Assembly (NCBI GenBank): GCA_020072965.1
Contig: JAIQFY010000028.1
Span: 1-62,004, forward strand
From: Terriglobia bacterium
Lineage (GTDB): Bacteria > Acidobacteriota > Terriglobia > JAIQFV01
DNA length: 62,004 bases
Reading direction: 5' to 3'
The number at the start of each line of letters is the position of its first letter. The first letter of the stretch is position 1. Both the position numbers and the translations under genes were made by a program. A model generated the notes under the pieces. That model saw only the letters and a list, made by a program, of their open reading frames with translations. It had not been told where the DNA came from and made no database searches. Below are positions 27,061 to 35,798 of the stretch, piece by piece.

Positions 27061-27456
27061 TCAGGCTGTGGGTAGTTCAGGTCCCGGCGCGATCTGCGTT
27101 CCCTGGGCCGCAACGAGGCGCCATTCACCATGCTGCTCAACATAAACGTGAGTGTACCGGCTGCTTGTGGCAAAGGGGATGTCCGCAAACCGGCCCTTAA
27201 TTCGCGTGCGGCCGGTGATTACGGCGGTCGTCTGATAGACGCGCACGAGGTGGCCGGCACGCTCAATAATGTCAAACCTGAGCTGTCCCGCTCCGACGAC
27301 CGCGAGCAGTAATGGCCTGGCAATCTCTGATCCGGTCATGACATCGATAAGGATGAAATCGTCGCCCAAGACCCGGCCCAAGGCTTCCGTGTCGCCTTCG
27401 AGCAGGGCGCCGAAGAACCGATCCTCGGCTGCAAGTGATTCCGCTTCAGCGTTCAT
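27061..27456 (-). CDS. NTF2-like (DUF4440/SnoaL) protein
   Basis: 131 residues from ATG 27456, preceded by GAGGAGAACG. The cone-shaped NTF2 fold shows in the first helix (ESLAAEDRFFGALLEGDTEALGRVL), then DDFILIDVMTGSE, and the late strands (SSRYTHVYVEQHGEWRLVAAQGTQI). Such proteins are small hydrolase, isomerase or binding domains whose role is seldom known. It follows the racemase-family gene on the minus strand after 126 bases. Confidence 0.75.
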   Translation of the reverse strand: MNAEAESLAAEDRFFGALLEGDTEALGRVLGDDFILIDVMTGSEIARPLLLAVVGAGQLRFDIIERAGHLVRVYQTTAVITGRTRIKGRFADIPFATSSRYTHVYVEQHGEWRLVAAQGTQIAPGPELPTA

Positions 27457-27581
27457 GTTCCTACGTTCTCCTCTCGGGGTGCCGATCCCTGTACGGATCC
27501 CAGCTAGAGTTAATGTCCAGCGGCCTAACGAGTACCGCGCTGGCGCGATCTTTCGGAGGGCCACGCAGGCGAAGTGACCCT

Positions 27582-28277
27582 CTACGACAGCATCAACGCT
27601 ACAACACGTTCCACATGAAGCTTAGTGGTATCCAAAAAAGGAATTCCTTTATAGGTCGCATCACGCAGGATCAATGGCAGCTCCGTTCCGCCCAGAATTA
27701 ATCCTTCGATGCCCTCCTTCTCCGTCAACCGGTCCACGATTTTGAGCAAGCGCTCCCGTGTTTCGTCCTTAAAGACGCCCAGAACGAATTCGTTCATATA
27801 GTTTTCGTGAATATAGTCCTGCTCCTTCACATCTGGCAAGACAAGCGTTATGCCCTGCCTGGAGAAGACGTCAGCGTAGAATCGACCTTGCATAGTGAAT
27901 CGTGTGCCGAACAACCCGGCTCTTGTGATCCCCAGGGCGCGAGCGGCCTCACAGGTGGCCTCCACAATACTGACCAAAGGGATCGGCGATTGCCGTTGTA
28001 GATCCTCAAAAACGATGTGTGGCGTATTAGAAGCCAGCAATCCCAGATCGGCCCCCGCCCGTGCCAGCTTCTTCAGTTCACCCAACAGATACTCGGTGAC
28101 TCCCGTCAAATTATTGGCCTCGATCAAATCCAACATCTTCTTCAAATCGATACTGTTGATCAGGAGGGGGGGATAACTCCCGTCACGCTTCCGGTCGCGG
28201 TAGGAGGCAATGATCAGGCGGTAATATTCGATGGTGGATCCGGGGGCTATCCCACCAATGATCCCAATGGTTTTCAT
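27582..28277 (-). CDS. Aspartate/glutamate racemase-family protein lacking the catalytic cysteines
   Basis: 231 residues from ATG 28277 with GGAGTG upstream. The fold markers are TIGIIGGIAPGSTIEYYRLI, LLASNTPHIVFEDL and LILGGTELPLIL. In canonical two-base racemases (such as YgeA) each of the last two motifs carries a Cys near NTxH and in GCTE. Here the positions read Ala/Ser and Gly. The single Cys (VEATCEAAR) is elsewhere. The protein may therefore be a lyase, a one-base enzyme or a binder. Upstream lies a 182-base inverted-repeat element, so its promoter is close to the start. Confidence 0.8.
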   Translation of the reverse strand: MKTIGIIGGIAPGSTIEYYRLIIASYRDRKRDGSYPPLLINSIDLKKMLDLIEANNLTGVTEYLLGELKKLARAGADLGLLASNTPHIVFEDLQRQSPIPLVSIVEATCEAARALGITRAGLFGTRFTMQGRFYADVFSRQGITLVLPDVKEQDYIHENYMNEFVLGVFKDETRERLLKIVDRLTEKEGIEGLILGGTELPLILRDATYKGIPFLDTTKLHVERVVALMLS

Positions 28278-28338
28278 ACCTGACACTCCGTTGAGAGGTC
28301 TTTCCCGATCCTGATGCGGACACAGCACCGGATTTTGT

Positions 28339-28520
28339 GGCTCTGCCGCTCATTATTGCGGTAAGCCTTTGGCTTACTGGGGCAGGTCTTCTCCGTCTTT
28401 TTTTATGGTCCGTTGGAGCCCGCCGCCATTGGCGGCGGGCTCCAACTTGGCAAACGGGGATCAAACGCTCTCTGGTTCATGGAAAGGCTGAGCCTTTCCG
28501 CAATAATGAGCGGCAGAGCC
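28339..28520. repeat. 182-bp palindrome-in-palindrome element, 23-bp perfect inverted ends
   Basis: Ends 28339-28361 and 28498-28520 are perfect inverted copies (start ggctctgccgctcatta). Inside are gtaagcctttggcttac, a perfect 15-bp stem with a 3-base loop at 28413-28445 (ttggagcccgccgcc and its complement) and ggaaaggctgagcctttcc. No target duplication or coding frame is evident. It resembles a MITE. Confidence 0.8.
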
Positions 28521-28572
28521 GCTGACCCTACAGCGCGGTCCTGTCTATCGACGAGATAGATGATCATCCTCC

Positions 28573-29784
28573 CTAGTGACCACGCACAAGGTGGAGGAGA
28601 ATTCCAACGAATCCTCCCATAAGTACCAGCCACGCGGAGTTCAACCGAAAACGCAAGAGCGCGATCAAAGACGCCACAGCCAGCAACACCGTGTCGAGAT
28701 CGACGATGGACGCTCTCCCCAGTTGCCATGCAACCACACCCATCAGGGCGAGCGATGCGACGTTGACTCCGTCAAGGAATGCTCCCGCGAGCCGAGACTG
28801 GCGCAGGCGAGGCACAAGCGGTCCACTCACGGCAACCAGCAGGAAGGCCGGCAGGAAGATTCCAACGGTCGCCACGATGGCTCCCCTCAAGCCGCCGAGC
28901 ACATAGCCGATAAAGGTGGCGGTGGTGAAGACCGGCCCCGGCGTCACCTGGCCAATGGCGATGGCGTCGACAAGCTGGTGGTCCGTGAGCCAGCCGCGCT
29001 GCGTTACCAAGTCGGCACGAAGGAACGCCAGCAGCACGTAGCCGCTCCCAAAAACCACTGCGCCCACCTTCAGGAACACGAGAAACAGTGACCCCAAGCC
29101 AAACGGGACCATCATCGCGGCCGCACCCGCTGTGCCCGTTGCAACCGGGGCGAAAGTTCGGGAGAGCCCCCGTGTCACCGCAAGAGGCGCGAGAGATGCC
29201 ATGCTGTCTCGCTTCAGTGCGCGTCTCAACCTGTTTGTCAAGACCATCGCAAAGCCCGCCACCAGGAGCAACAAAAGTGGGTGCAAGCCGTAAATGCTTA
29301 ACGCGACAGAAGACAGGCCTATAACGGCAAGAAGCCTGTTCTTTACGGCGGTCCGTCCCAGCCCCCACAGGGCCTGGAGGATGATTGCAATCACCACGGG
29401 CTTGACGCCATAGAGAAGTGCCGATACCGCGGGTAACCGGCCGAAATGCACGTAGGCCCAGGCCAGCGCTGCGACCATTGCGGCTGCAGGCAAAATGAAA
29501 CAACAACCTGCAGTCAGAAGACCCCGCCATCCCGCCCGCTGGTAGCCAATGTGAATTGCCAGCTCGCTGGAACTGGGTCCGGGGATGAGATTGCTTGCGC
29601 CCAGCAGGTCGAGGAATCTTTCGCGGGAGAGCCACGCCCGCCGCCGGACCAACTCATCTTCCATCATGGCTACATGAGCCGCAGGACCTCCAAAGGCCGT
29701 CGTGCCCAGCCGCAGGAAAAATGAGGCGAGCTCACTGAGGGGCGCGGTTCCTCGAGCAGAATGTGAATGCGACAGTTCGGGCAT
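28573..29784 (-). CDS. chrA: Chromate-transporter (CHR) family protein
   Basis: 403 residues from ATG 29784. Two homologous halves are each led by a CHR motif: FLRLGTTAFGGPAAHVAMMEDE with SNLIPGPSSSELAIHIGY, and FLKVGAVVFGSGYVLLAFLRAD with IAIGQVTPGPVFTTATFIGY. About ten to twelve membrane helices. Two-domain ChrA proteins export chromate, and some transport sulfate. ATG 29784 is eight bases after the stop of the DoxX-like gene, so the two are one operon. With a TauE/SafE protein nearby, an anion or sulfur-oxyanion export role is possible. Confidence 0.88.
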   Translation of the reverse strand: MPELSHSHSARGTAPLSELASFFLRLGTTAFGGPAAHVAMMEDELVRRRAWLSRERFLDLLGASNLIPGPSSSELAIHIGYQRAGWRGLLTAGCCFILPAAAMVAALAWAYVHFGRLPAVSALLYGVKPVVIAIILQALWGLGRTAVKNRLLAVIGLSSVALSIYGLHPLLLLLVAGFAMVLTNRLRRALKRDSMASLAPLAVTRGLSRTFAPVATGTAGAAAMMVPFGLGSLFLVFLKVGAVVFGSGYVLLAFLRADLVTQRGWLTDHQLVDAIAIGQVTPGPVFTTATFIGYVLGGLRGAIVATVGIFLPAFLLVAVSGPLVPRLRQSRLAGAFLDGVNVASLALMGVVAWQLGRASIVDLDTVLLAVASLIALLRFRLNSAWLVLMGGFVGILLHLVRGH

Positions 29785-29791
29785 GGCCGTA

Positions 29792-30238
29792 TCAGCCTTT
29801 CCGGCGTTCTCGCCTTGAGGCCATCCAGGCATCGAGGGACCAGGTGCCCGCGCCCACAATCAGAAGAAAGATTAAGCCCAGCAGCATCGAGTAGTCCGTC
29901 CGCGCTTCGGCCTCCATCGGCCAAAAACCACTCTTCAGAAGGATGGGAACTTTGGTCGACGCGATAGCCACCGAAATATCGATGATCAGGGGAAGGGAAG
30001 CCAGGCGGGTCAATAGTCCAACCAACAAAAACAGACCACACACGATCTCAACAACACCCACGAAGGGGCCCATGATTTGAGGAGCCGGGATTCCGATCCG
30101 TGTGAAACGGCCGGCGCCCCATTGTTCCGCAAAGAGAAACTTCTTCACACCCTCAAGAAAGAAAACGCCCCCCACCAGCAGGCGGACGATCAATGTCGCC
30201 GCCGGGGCCCTGCTTTGCAATATTTTCTCCCAGGACAC
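29792..30238 (-). CDS. DoxX-family membrane protein
   Basis: 148 residues with four predicted helices. RLLVGGVFFLEGVKKFLF, then GPFVGVVEIVCGLFLLVG, and RTDYSMLLGLIFLLIVGAG with a basic end are all DoxX-like. Family members are linked with thiosulfate:quinone oxidation or redox homeostasis, but the link here is only by family. The gene is tightly coupled with the chromate transporter that follows. Confidence 0.82.
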   Translation of the reverse strand: MSWEKILQSRAPAATLIVRLLVGGVFFLEGVKKFLFAEQWGAGRFTRIGIPAPQIMGPFVGVVEIVCGLFLLVGLLTRLASLPLIIDISVAIASTKVPILLKSGFWPMEAEARTDYSMLLGLIFLLIVGAGTWSLDAWMASRRERRKG

Positions 30239-30489
30239 CTTTGAAGACCTCCCTTGCTCCAGTAGAGCTGCAGGATTCTTGCCTCATTTCATTTTCTGAA
30301 AAAACTGGATCCAATTGCCGGAGTTGTCCGTCACGATGAACCACTTCACGCGAATTCCTATTCTCCTGAAATCTCCTTCTCGAACCTGACTCTGTTGCTC
30401 TTCAGCTTCGACTCGTCCGCAACACAGAACAAAGGCGAGGCCGAAGTCGAGGAGTCTTCCTTCAACGATACGGTTCATTGGATGTTTAA

Positions 30490-30696
30490 CAGCACCCCGA
30501 TTCATCGGGGTGTCCTCTGTTCCCCCATCCATTTTCTCAACCGATTCATCGGTTTCCTCCCATTGGTGTCATCCTCTTTCAAAAGACCTAGGCCGCCCTA
30601 CTTTTCCATATTCAGTTTACCCGCTCTCGCTAAACCGTTGAAACGGTTTCAAATGATTTTTCGAGGTTCGTGCCACCCCGATGAATCGGGGTGCTG
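30490..30696. repeat. 207-bp palindrome-in-palindrome element, 23-bp perfect inverted ends
   Basis: Ends 30490-30512 and 30674-30696 are perfect inverted copies (cagcaccccgattcatcg) and each is a hairpin. Inside are aaccgattcatcggttt (30539-30555) and aaaccgttgaaacggttt (30632-30649). The architecture is the same as at 28339-28520 but the sequence differs. It fills most of the gap between the DoxX-like and TauE-like genes. Confidence 0.8.
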
Positions 30697-30768
30697 GTGA
30701 GAAGGGCAGGCAAGGTCCCCAGGCTGAGATCGGCTGGTGCCAGGTATTCTTCCCATTCACAAGCGCGC

Positions 30769-31530
30769 TTATCTAATGAAGTAAATCACGGAAACGACGA
30801 GGCCCACGGCGACGACGATCCACCGGAGCACGGCAGGCCGAATCCGTCCCGCCAGTCGGCCGCCGAGGGCCCCACCCGCGAGGGCGCCCACGGCCATCAC
30901 CAGCGCCACCCACCACACAACCTGCCCGGAAAATAAAAAAAAGATGGCCGCCGCAATGTTGATACTGAACGAGATGGCCTGTTTCAGCGCGTTGAGACGC
31001 GTCAGCGAGTCTTCCAGCACAAGGCCGAGGACAGCCAGAACGATCACGCTCACCCCGGCGCCGAAATAACCCCCGTAAATGGCGGCTGGAATGACCGGCA
31101 GGATCGTCCATTTCTCATGGGACGTCGCATGGGCGGCATGCTCCACACGGCGCAGAATCCAGGCGCGCAGGGGGTCTTGAACCGCGAGGAGCCCGGCCGC
31201 AAGCAGGATCAGGTACGGCACGAGAGAGCGAAACATCTGCTCGCTGGTGTGCAGAAGCAGAATTCCACCGGCAATTCCGCCGAGAACACCGGTGGGGAGG
31301 AGCATCCAGAGCCGCCGTTTCTGCCCAAGGAGGTCTTTTTTTTGCGCGAAAGTCGCTCCCAGGTAGCCGGGGCAGAGGGCCACGGTGTTCGTGACATTGG
31401 CAGCCACCGTCGGCACACCGACGGCGGTGAGCATCGGAAATGTAATGAGCGTTCCCCCTCCCGCGAGCGCGTTTACAGCACCCCCTGCCACCGCTCCCAA
31501 CCCCACCAGAACGTACTCCGGTCCACTCAT
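30769..31530 (-). CDS. TauE/SafE-family membrane transporter
   Basis: 253 residues with about eight helices. The family markers are [20 protein letters not shown] in the first half, then [22 protein letters not shown] and [20 protein letters not shown] in the second. These proteins export sulfite, sulfoacetate or other anions. ATG 31530 is the start. A separate promoter is likely because a 500-base repeat-rich gap separates it from the DoxX/ChrA pair. Confidence 0.85.
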   Translation of the reverse strand: MSGPEYVLVGLGAVAGGAVNALAGGGTLITFPMLTAVGVPTVAANVTNTVALCPGYLGATFAQKKDLLGQKRRLWMLLPTGVLGGIAGGILLLHTSEQMFRSLVPYLILLAAGLLAVQDPLRAWILRRVEHAAHATSHEKWTILPVIPAAIYGGYFGAGVSVIVLAVLGLVLEDSLTRLNALKQAISFSINIAAAIFFLFSGQVVWWVALVMAVGALAGGALGGRLAGRIRPAVLRWIVVAVGLVVSVIYFIR

Positions 31531-32003
31531 TTCGCTCTTTGCCCTTTCCTCATCAAGGGTTCATTGGGTCATGGAGAATTACGTACTATACACGAACTTG
31601 CAGTCATGCCAAGGGAGGAAAAGGGGGTTCCACGAATTAATTTTCCGGGAGGACACGGGCAACTAGTTCGTCGGCGGGAGCCTGCGGCCTATTCCGAAAA
31701 ACAGGGTCACCTTTAGTCGCTCCGCGAGACAACGCGAGGACGGTTGGACCACAACTGTTTTGCACAGTCTTCCTCAGCGCTTTCAGAAGGAAATGACCAT
31801 CGAACGCATACACCCTGAAGAACCTTGGTCCCTCGGCTGTAATAAAGCAGACAAACCCCCTCATTCGCTGTATAGTTAATACCCACTGGCTGCCTCAAGT
31901 GGTCCGGGATCGCAACCAAAGGGTATCCCTGCCTGGTCCTTGAATCTGCAGAATTCCTGCAGAGAAGGCAAGAGATTGTCGACTGGTTCGACAAAGGAGC
32001 CTC
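31531..32003. other. Intergenic, no gene supported
   Basis: Short minus-strand frames here (31637-31864 and 31713-32108) overlap each other or the next plus-strand gene and show no family features or ribosome sites. I see no clear repeat. Confidence 0.5.
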
Positions 32004-32318
32004 ATGGTAAGTGTGCTGACCAGACCTGAAATCCTCGTGTCGAAGATAAGAGAGATCGTCAGGATCAATGGAAACGACAGTCCCCAGGATGAAACACGAA
32101 AGTTCCACTGTAGAGACTTGGAAATCGTTCGCTCGCGCGGGGGCGAACTCCGGGCGTCTTTTCGGGGAGTGATTTGTCTGACGGCACCCATGCCCGGAGA
32201 CACATCAGAAAGGATTCATGTTTATTGTTCCCATGACGAGTTTTTTAATCTTATAGAAAAGCTGCACAGGGAAGTTAACGAAGATCCGCGAAACCAGGGA
32301 CCCGCCGCTGGATGTTGA
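32004..32318 (+). CDS. Hypothetical small protein
   Basis: 104 residues from ATG 32004, with AAAGGAG at 31994-32000. No signal peptide or membrane helix. The sequence looks like a real soluble alpha/beta protein (EILVSKIREIVRI, RKFHCRDLEIVRSRGGELRA, DTSERIHVYCSHDEFFNLIEK) but I do not recognise it. The next gene follows on the same strand after 106 bases. Confidence 0.6.
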   Translation: MVSVLTRPEILVSKIREIVRINGNDSPQDETRKFHCRDLEIVRSRGGELRASFRGVICLTAPMPGDTSERIHVYCSHDEFFNLIEKLHREVNEDPRNQGPAAGC

Positions 32319-32424
32319 AGTGGACAATCATTGTTAAATCTACTTCTGAATCGGGTGAGCCACTAAGGAACATCTCGATGGTCATTCTTTAGCTCACCTA
32401 TACCTTGAAAGACTTGGAGGGAAG

Positions 32425-32793
32425 ATGCCTTGGAAGAGTGTCAATCACGGTAAAGTAAAGATCTCCGGAAGGATGGCAGATTGGATGGGTATTTTTCAGG
32501 GATGTTATGAAGAAGACTGTGAGGTAAACAGCATTGGATTTGGTCATTACGTCCTCAAACTTATCCACCTGGTCGGAGAGCAGGCAGTCGACAAATGGGA
32601 AAAGCAAACTCAAGGCACTCCAAAGATTACCATGTACAAGTCGCTGTTTGACCGCGAAGCGAAGCCACCCAAGTACAATGTATTGGACGCGATGGACTTC
32701 TTGGCCGAAAAAGTGGGGCCACGGGAAGCCGATTATTTTATTGAGGTGGCCAGGAAAGAACTGGCGCAATCTGTCCAGCGGCAAGATCAATGA
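32425..32793 (+). CDS. Hypothetical small protein
   Basis: 122 residues from ATG 32425, with GGAGGGAAG directly before it. Soluble, with a Cys pair (GCYEEDCEV) and a helical second half (KLIHLVGEQAVDKWEKQ, DAMDFLAEKVGPREADYFIEVARKEL is one continuous helical stretch broken by Gly-Pro). No family is recognised. The strong ribosome site supports it. Confidence 0.65.
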   Translation: MPWKSVNHGKVKISGRMADWMGIFQGCYEEDCEVNSIGFGHYVLKLIHLVGEQAVDKWEKQTQGTPKITMYKSLFDREAKPPKYNVLDAMDFLAEKVGPREADYFIEVARKELAQSVQRQDQ

Positions 32794-33179
32794 GGCATCA
32801 CCAATCCACGATGCCCTGAAAATCCAAAAATCATATTCATAAGAAAGCCGGGAGAGAATAGGGGTCTCTTGGTGTGCCTTCCGCTCCCACCAACCGGGAA
32901 GGGAGGACTTTAGGAAAGGTGTCCTGTTCTCCTGCTTTCCTGAGTTCGTGACCCGGACGAGTCAGAACCAAAACCAGATTTAATTAGGAAGCCAGGAATT
33001 CGGGGGATCCTTCATCGGCGGAAGGCCTGCCCCGGAGGGATCCTCTGAATCTATCCCGATTGAAAGCTCTTAACCTCCTGGTTTTCTGGTCTCCTAATAA
33101 TGGATTTTTTCCCCTGTCGGGACAAATTCTATTATCAAGTTGATGGTCTGTTACCCCTCACCGGATTCAATTCACCCAT
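32794..33179. other. Intergenic with degenerate inverted repeat
   Basis: The string attaggaagccaggaatt (about 32979) and the later cctggttttctggtctcctaat (shown as two parts, 33080-33101) form an imperfect inverted pair. A similar right half (tcctggtttcctaatgaaa) occurs at about 26983-27005. No coding frame is supported. Confidence 0.4.
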
Positions 33180-34135
33180 TCAGTCCTTCTTCAGAAAGCT
33201 GATGAGAATTAGATTCACAATCTCAGGATTCTCATAGTACGGGACGTGTGCCGAATCTTCGATGGGGTGAAACTCGGCTTGTGGAATGGCCTGCAATACT
33301 TTCTCGCTGGTGGCAAAAGGAACGTCCCGGTCGAGCTTGCCCCAAACCAGGAGCACCGGCTTGTGGCTCTGGCCCATGCGGCGGTACTCATCCGTGTCAT
33401 CGCGTGTCAGATAGTGGCGGATCGTGGAAAAAATGGCATGGCGGAATCCTTTATATTGCATTTGAGGCCGGTACCTGGCCGCGTAATCAGGAAATCGCTC
33501 GGGATGGGCGAAGTCATCCATCTGGGACGCCGGCAGAGAAGGGGCGATGGTGACGGCCATGATGTACTCGCCGACCATCGGGGCGCGGATCGGAAACGGC
33601 AGCTTCCTCCCGGTTAGATAGGCTGGATCAAACAGAGAGAGGCTGCGCACCTGCCCGGGGTGCCGGTCGGCAAAGGTAATGATGATGGGTCCGCCCATTG
33701 AGGCCCCCACCAAATCGACCGGTCGCTGAATTTTCAAGGCCGCGAGCAACTCGACCAGTTGGCGGTCAAAGAGTTCCGCATCGTAAACCCCATCCGGACG
33801 GTCCGAATAACCCCGACCATAGAGATCGTAGCGCAGAACCTGGAATCCTGCGGCAACCAAAGCATTAAAGTTCTGGTCCCAGAGGTAATACGGAACTGAG
33901 AACCCGTGAACCAGAACAATGGTGCGCTCACTGTCCTTTCCCGCTAGTTCATAATGCACATAGCCATCGGACAGGCGGACGAATCGCCGCCCGCCTGCTG
34001 CCGCGCGGCTTCATCCAAATCCCTCGTCTCAACACTGTGATGCAGATAGTTCGCGACAAAGTAGAGCGCGAATCCGGTGAAGAGGATACCGACGAGTGAA
34101 ACACAAACCTTGAGGATGCTCAAAGTTCTCTTCAT
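33180..34135 (-). pseudogene. Membrane-anchored alpha/beta hydrolase, frameshifted
   Basis: The N-terminal frame (ATG 34135) gives MKRTLSILKV, a membrane helix and DEAARQQAGG, then leaves frame. The second frame continues with RFVRLSDGYVHYELAG and a complete hydrolase. Its nucleophile is in GASMGG, with a likely Asp in KLDRDVPF and His in SAHVPYY. The two frames overlap at 33944-33959 and the continuity breaks in the run ggcgggcggcg near 33985-33995, a one-base slip. If real, the enzyme loses its anchor. A TTG or ATG restart at 33959 could still make the 259-residue soluble hydrolase. A sequencing error is an alternative. Lipase/esterase-like activity is expected; the substrate is unknown. 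Confidence 0.7.
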
Positions 34136-34208
34136 GGGTGACTCCAAGTTTCGGACATTGTACCAAACTCAAAATCATCTTTTCCTCATTTTGTATGACG
34201 GGTTTTCA

Positions 34209-34291
34209 GCCTACAACGGCAGGGCTGGACAAATCCGATCCAACGCGGCATTCTTGAATCTGTTGTAGGCCGCTCCGCTTCAGCGGAGCGG
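34209..34291. repeat. Short inverted repeat with inner hairpin
   Basis: The string gcctacaac (34209-34217) pairs with gttgtaggc (34262-34270). It is followed by the hairpin ccgctccgcttcagcggagcgg. Layout similar to the larger nested elements. Confidence 0.5.
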
Positions 34292-34397
34292 CGCCCCCCT
34301 TCGACAAAGATCAAATTGATATTTACGCCGGGTCAGGGGAGGATTGGGCACACCTGATGCTGCCTTCGCGGGATCAAACATAACCCAAATGTGACGG

Positions 34398-34500
34398 AAC
34401 CCCTTCAGGGTATTCCATGAATCACAGAACGGTCCTGACCCAGGGTTGCCCAAGGGGCAACCCTGGGCTGGTGAATGCATCCCCTTCGGGGATGGGGTTC
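34398..34500. repeat. CCCAGGG-family hairpin cluster
   Basis: The strings acccagggttgcc and ggcaaccctgggct make a strong hairpin at 34440-34470. Smaller ones flank it (accccttcagggt and atccccttcggggat). It is related to 20128-20278 and 52998-53107. Confidence 0.65.
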
Positions 34501-34637
34501 ACTCAACAGCCTGATCTCTTAAGTAAGCGCCATTCGGATCAGATCCGGAGACTGATCGTTGGAGTCTTAACTCGTTTGGGGGTTCCTGTGTGGTCGGCCC
34601 GATGAGTCCAATCACCCCTGTTTTCAAGGCTCTTCAA

Positions 34638-35798
34638 CTAGGCCCACACCCCGGGGATTTTCTCACCACAGAATCTGCATTTGTTCTGCGCAATGTTGTT
34701 TGAAAGAATCCGGAATCCTTTTCGTTCGACGATCAGCTTATTGCATCCATGACAGTAAGTGTTTTCCGCGGCATGCCCGGGGACATTACCGACATACACA
34801 TAGCGCATCCCTGCCTGCAAGGCGATTTCTCTCGCCTTCTCAAGGGTCGAAACCGGAGTCAGGGGAAGCTGGCTGAGTTTATACAGCGGAGAAAACCGGG
34901 TGAAGTGCAGGGGACAATCCCCCAGGCCGTTGGCGGCCAGCCAGTCGCTCATTCTCTTGATCATATCGAGATTGTCGGTCCAACTCGGAACAACCAGATT
35001 CGTGATTTCCAACCACACGCCCTCCTGCTTCAAGGTCTTGAGTGTCTTCAGGATTGGCGCCAATTTGCCGCCCGATAATCGGGCGTAGATCCCTTCATCA
35101 AAGCACTTCAAGTCGATATTGGCCGCGTCGAGATTTTTACACAGCAGGCGCAGGGGTTCTTCATTGATGTAGCCATTCGACTTGAAGACGTTTCTAATCT
35201 TCTTCGCCCTGGCGAGCTTTGAGGTGTCCATTACGTACTCGTAAAACGAAATGGGCTCGGAATAGGTGTACGCAATCGATTCACAACCCGAATTGACACA
35301 CTGTTCAACCACAGCCTGGGGCATTAAATCCGCATTAGCAGTTTCCTTTGGACTGACCTGGGAGATCTGCCAGTTCTGGCAGTTTAGGCACCGGAAATTG
35401 CATCCTGCCGCCGCAATCGAAAAGGCCCGGGTGGTCGGAAGAAAATGATAGAGCGGTTTTTTTTCGATGGGATCAATGTGAACTGCACAGGGATTTCCAT
35501 AGGCAATCGAGTAGAGCTTCCCCTGGTAACTCACCCGATTGCGACACTTCCCGGTGTCGTTCAGTCCCAGTTGGCAGAAGTTGGGACACTTCTGACACGT
35601 GATGGTATTGCCTGTTTTTGAATAGAAGAGTGCTTCTTTGTTCCATTTCCAGAGACCATCGGAGGCCTGGAGTACTTCCGAACTGCCGGTGATGGTCTCC
35701 ACCCAGTCCAGCCCGACAAAACATGCCCCCATCCCCAGGACGCAGTACTTACTGAATCGTCTTCTGGTCAAATTCTTCTGTTCAATCAGTTCACACAT
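34638..35798 (-). CDS. AmmeMemoRadiSam system radical SAM enzyme
   Basis: 386 residues from ATG 35798, which overlaps the upstream stop by eight bases. The N-terminus has a twin-arginine-like signal (TRRRFSK, then CVLGMGACFVGL). The iron-sulfur motif is CNFRCLNC (CxxxCxxC) in GCNFRCLNCQNWQIS. An earlier Cys-rich part (CQKCPNFCQLGL, GKCRNRV) and a zinc-finger-like end (CHGCNK, CRFCGEK) are family features. The order and partners (a MEMO1/AMMECR1 fusion and a spermidine-synthase-like membrane protein) define the known but uncharacterised AmmeMemoRadiSam system. Its reaction has not been established. An export signal on a radical SAM enzyme is unexpected. Confidence 0.85.
   Translation of the reverse strand: MCELIEQKNLTRRRFSKYCVLGMGACFVGLDWVETITGSSEVLQASDGLWKWNKEALFYSKTGNTITCQKCPNFCQLGLNDTGKCRNRVSYQGKLYSIAYGNPCAVHIDPIEKKPLYHFLPTTRAFSIAAAGCNFRCLNCQNWQISQVSPKETANADLMPQAVVEQCVNSGCESIAYTYSEPISFYEYVMDTSKLARAKKIRNVFKSNGYINEEPLRLLCKNLDAANIDLKCFDEGIYARLSGGKLAPILKTLKTLKQEGVWLEITNLVVPSWTDNLDMIKRMSDWLAANGLGDCPLHFTRFSPLYKLSQLPLTPVSTLEKAREIALQAGMRYVYVGNVPGHAAENTYCHGCNKLIVERKGFRILSNNIAQNKCRFCGEKIPGVWA

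Noticed and set aside
28413-28445. Strong hairpin as a transcription terminator
   Set aside because: No T-run follows the stem on either strand, and it belongs to a larger nested inverted-repeat element.
28183-28464. Minus-strand frame upstream of the racemase-family gene
   Set aside because: Covers the inverted-repeat element and overlaps the real start in another frame.
31637-32108. Two minus-strand frames
   Set aside because: One overlaps the better-supported plus-strand gene at 32004, and neither has a ribosome site or recognisable domain.
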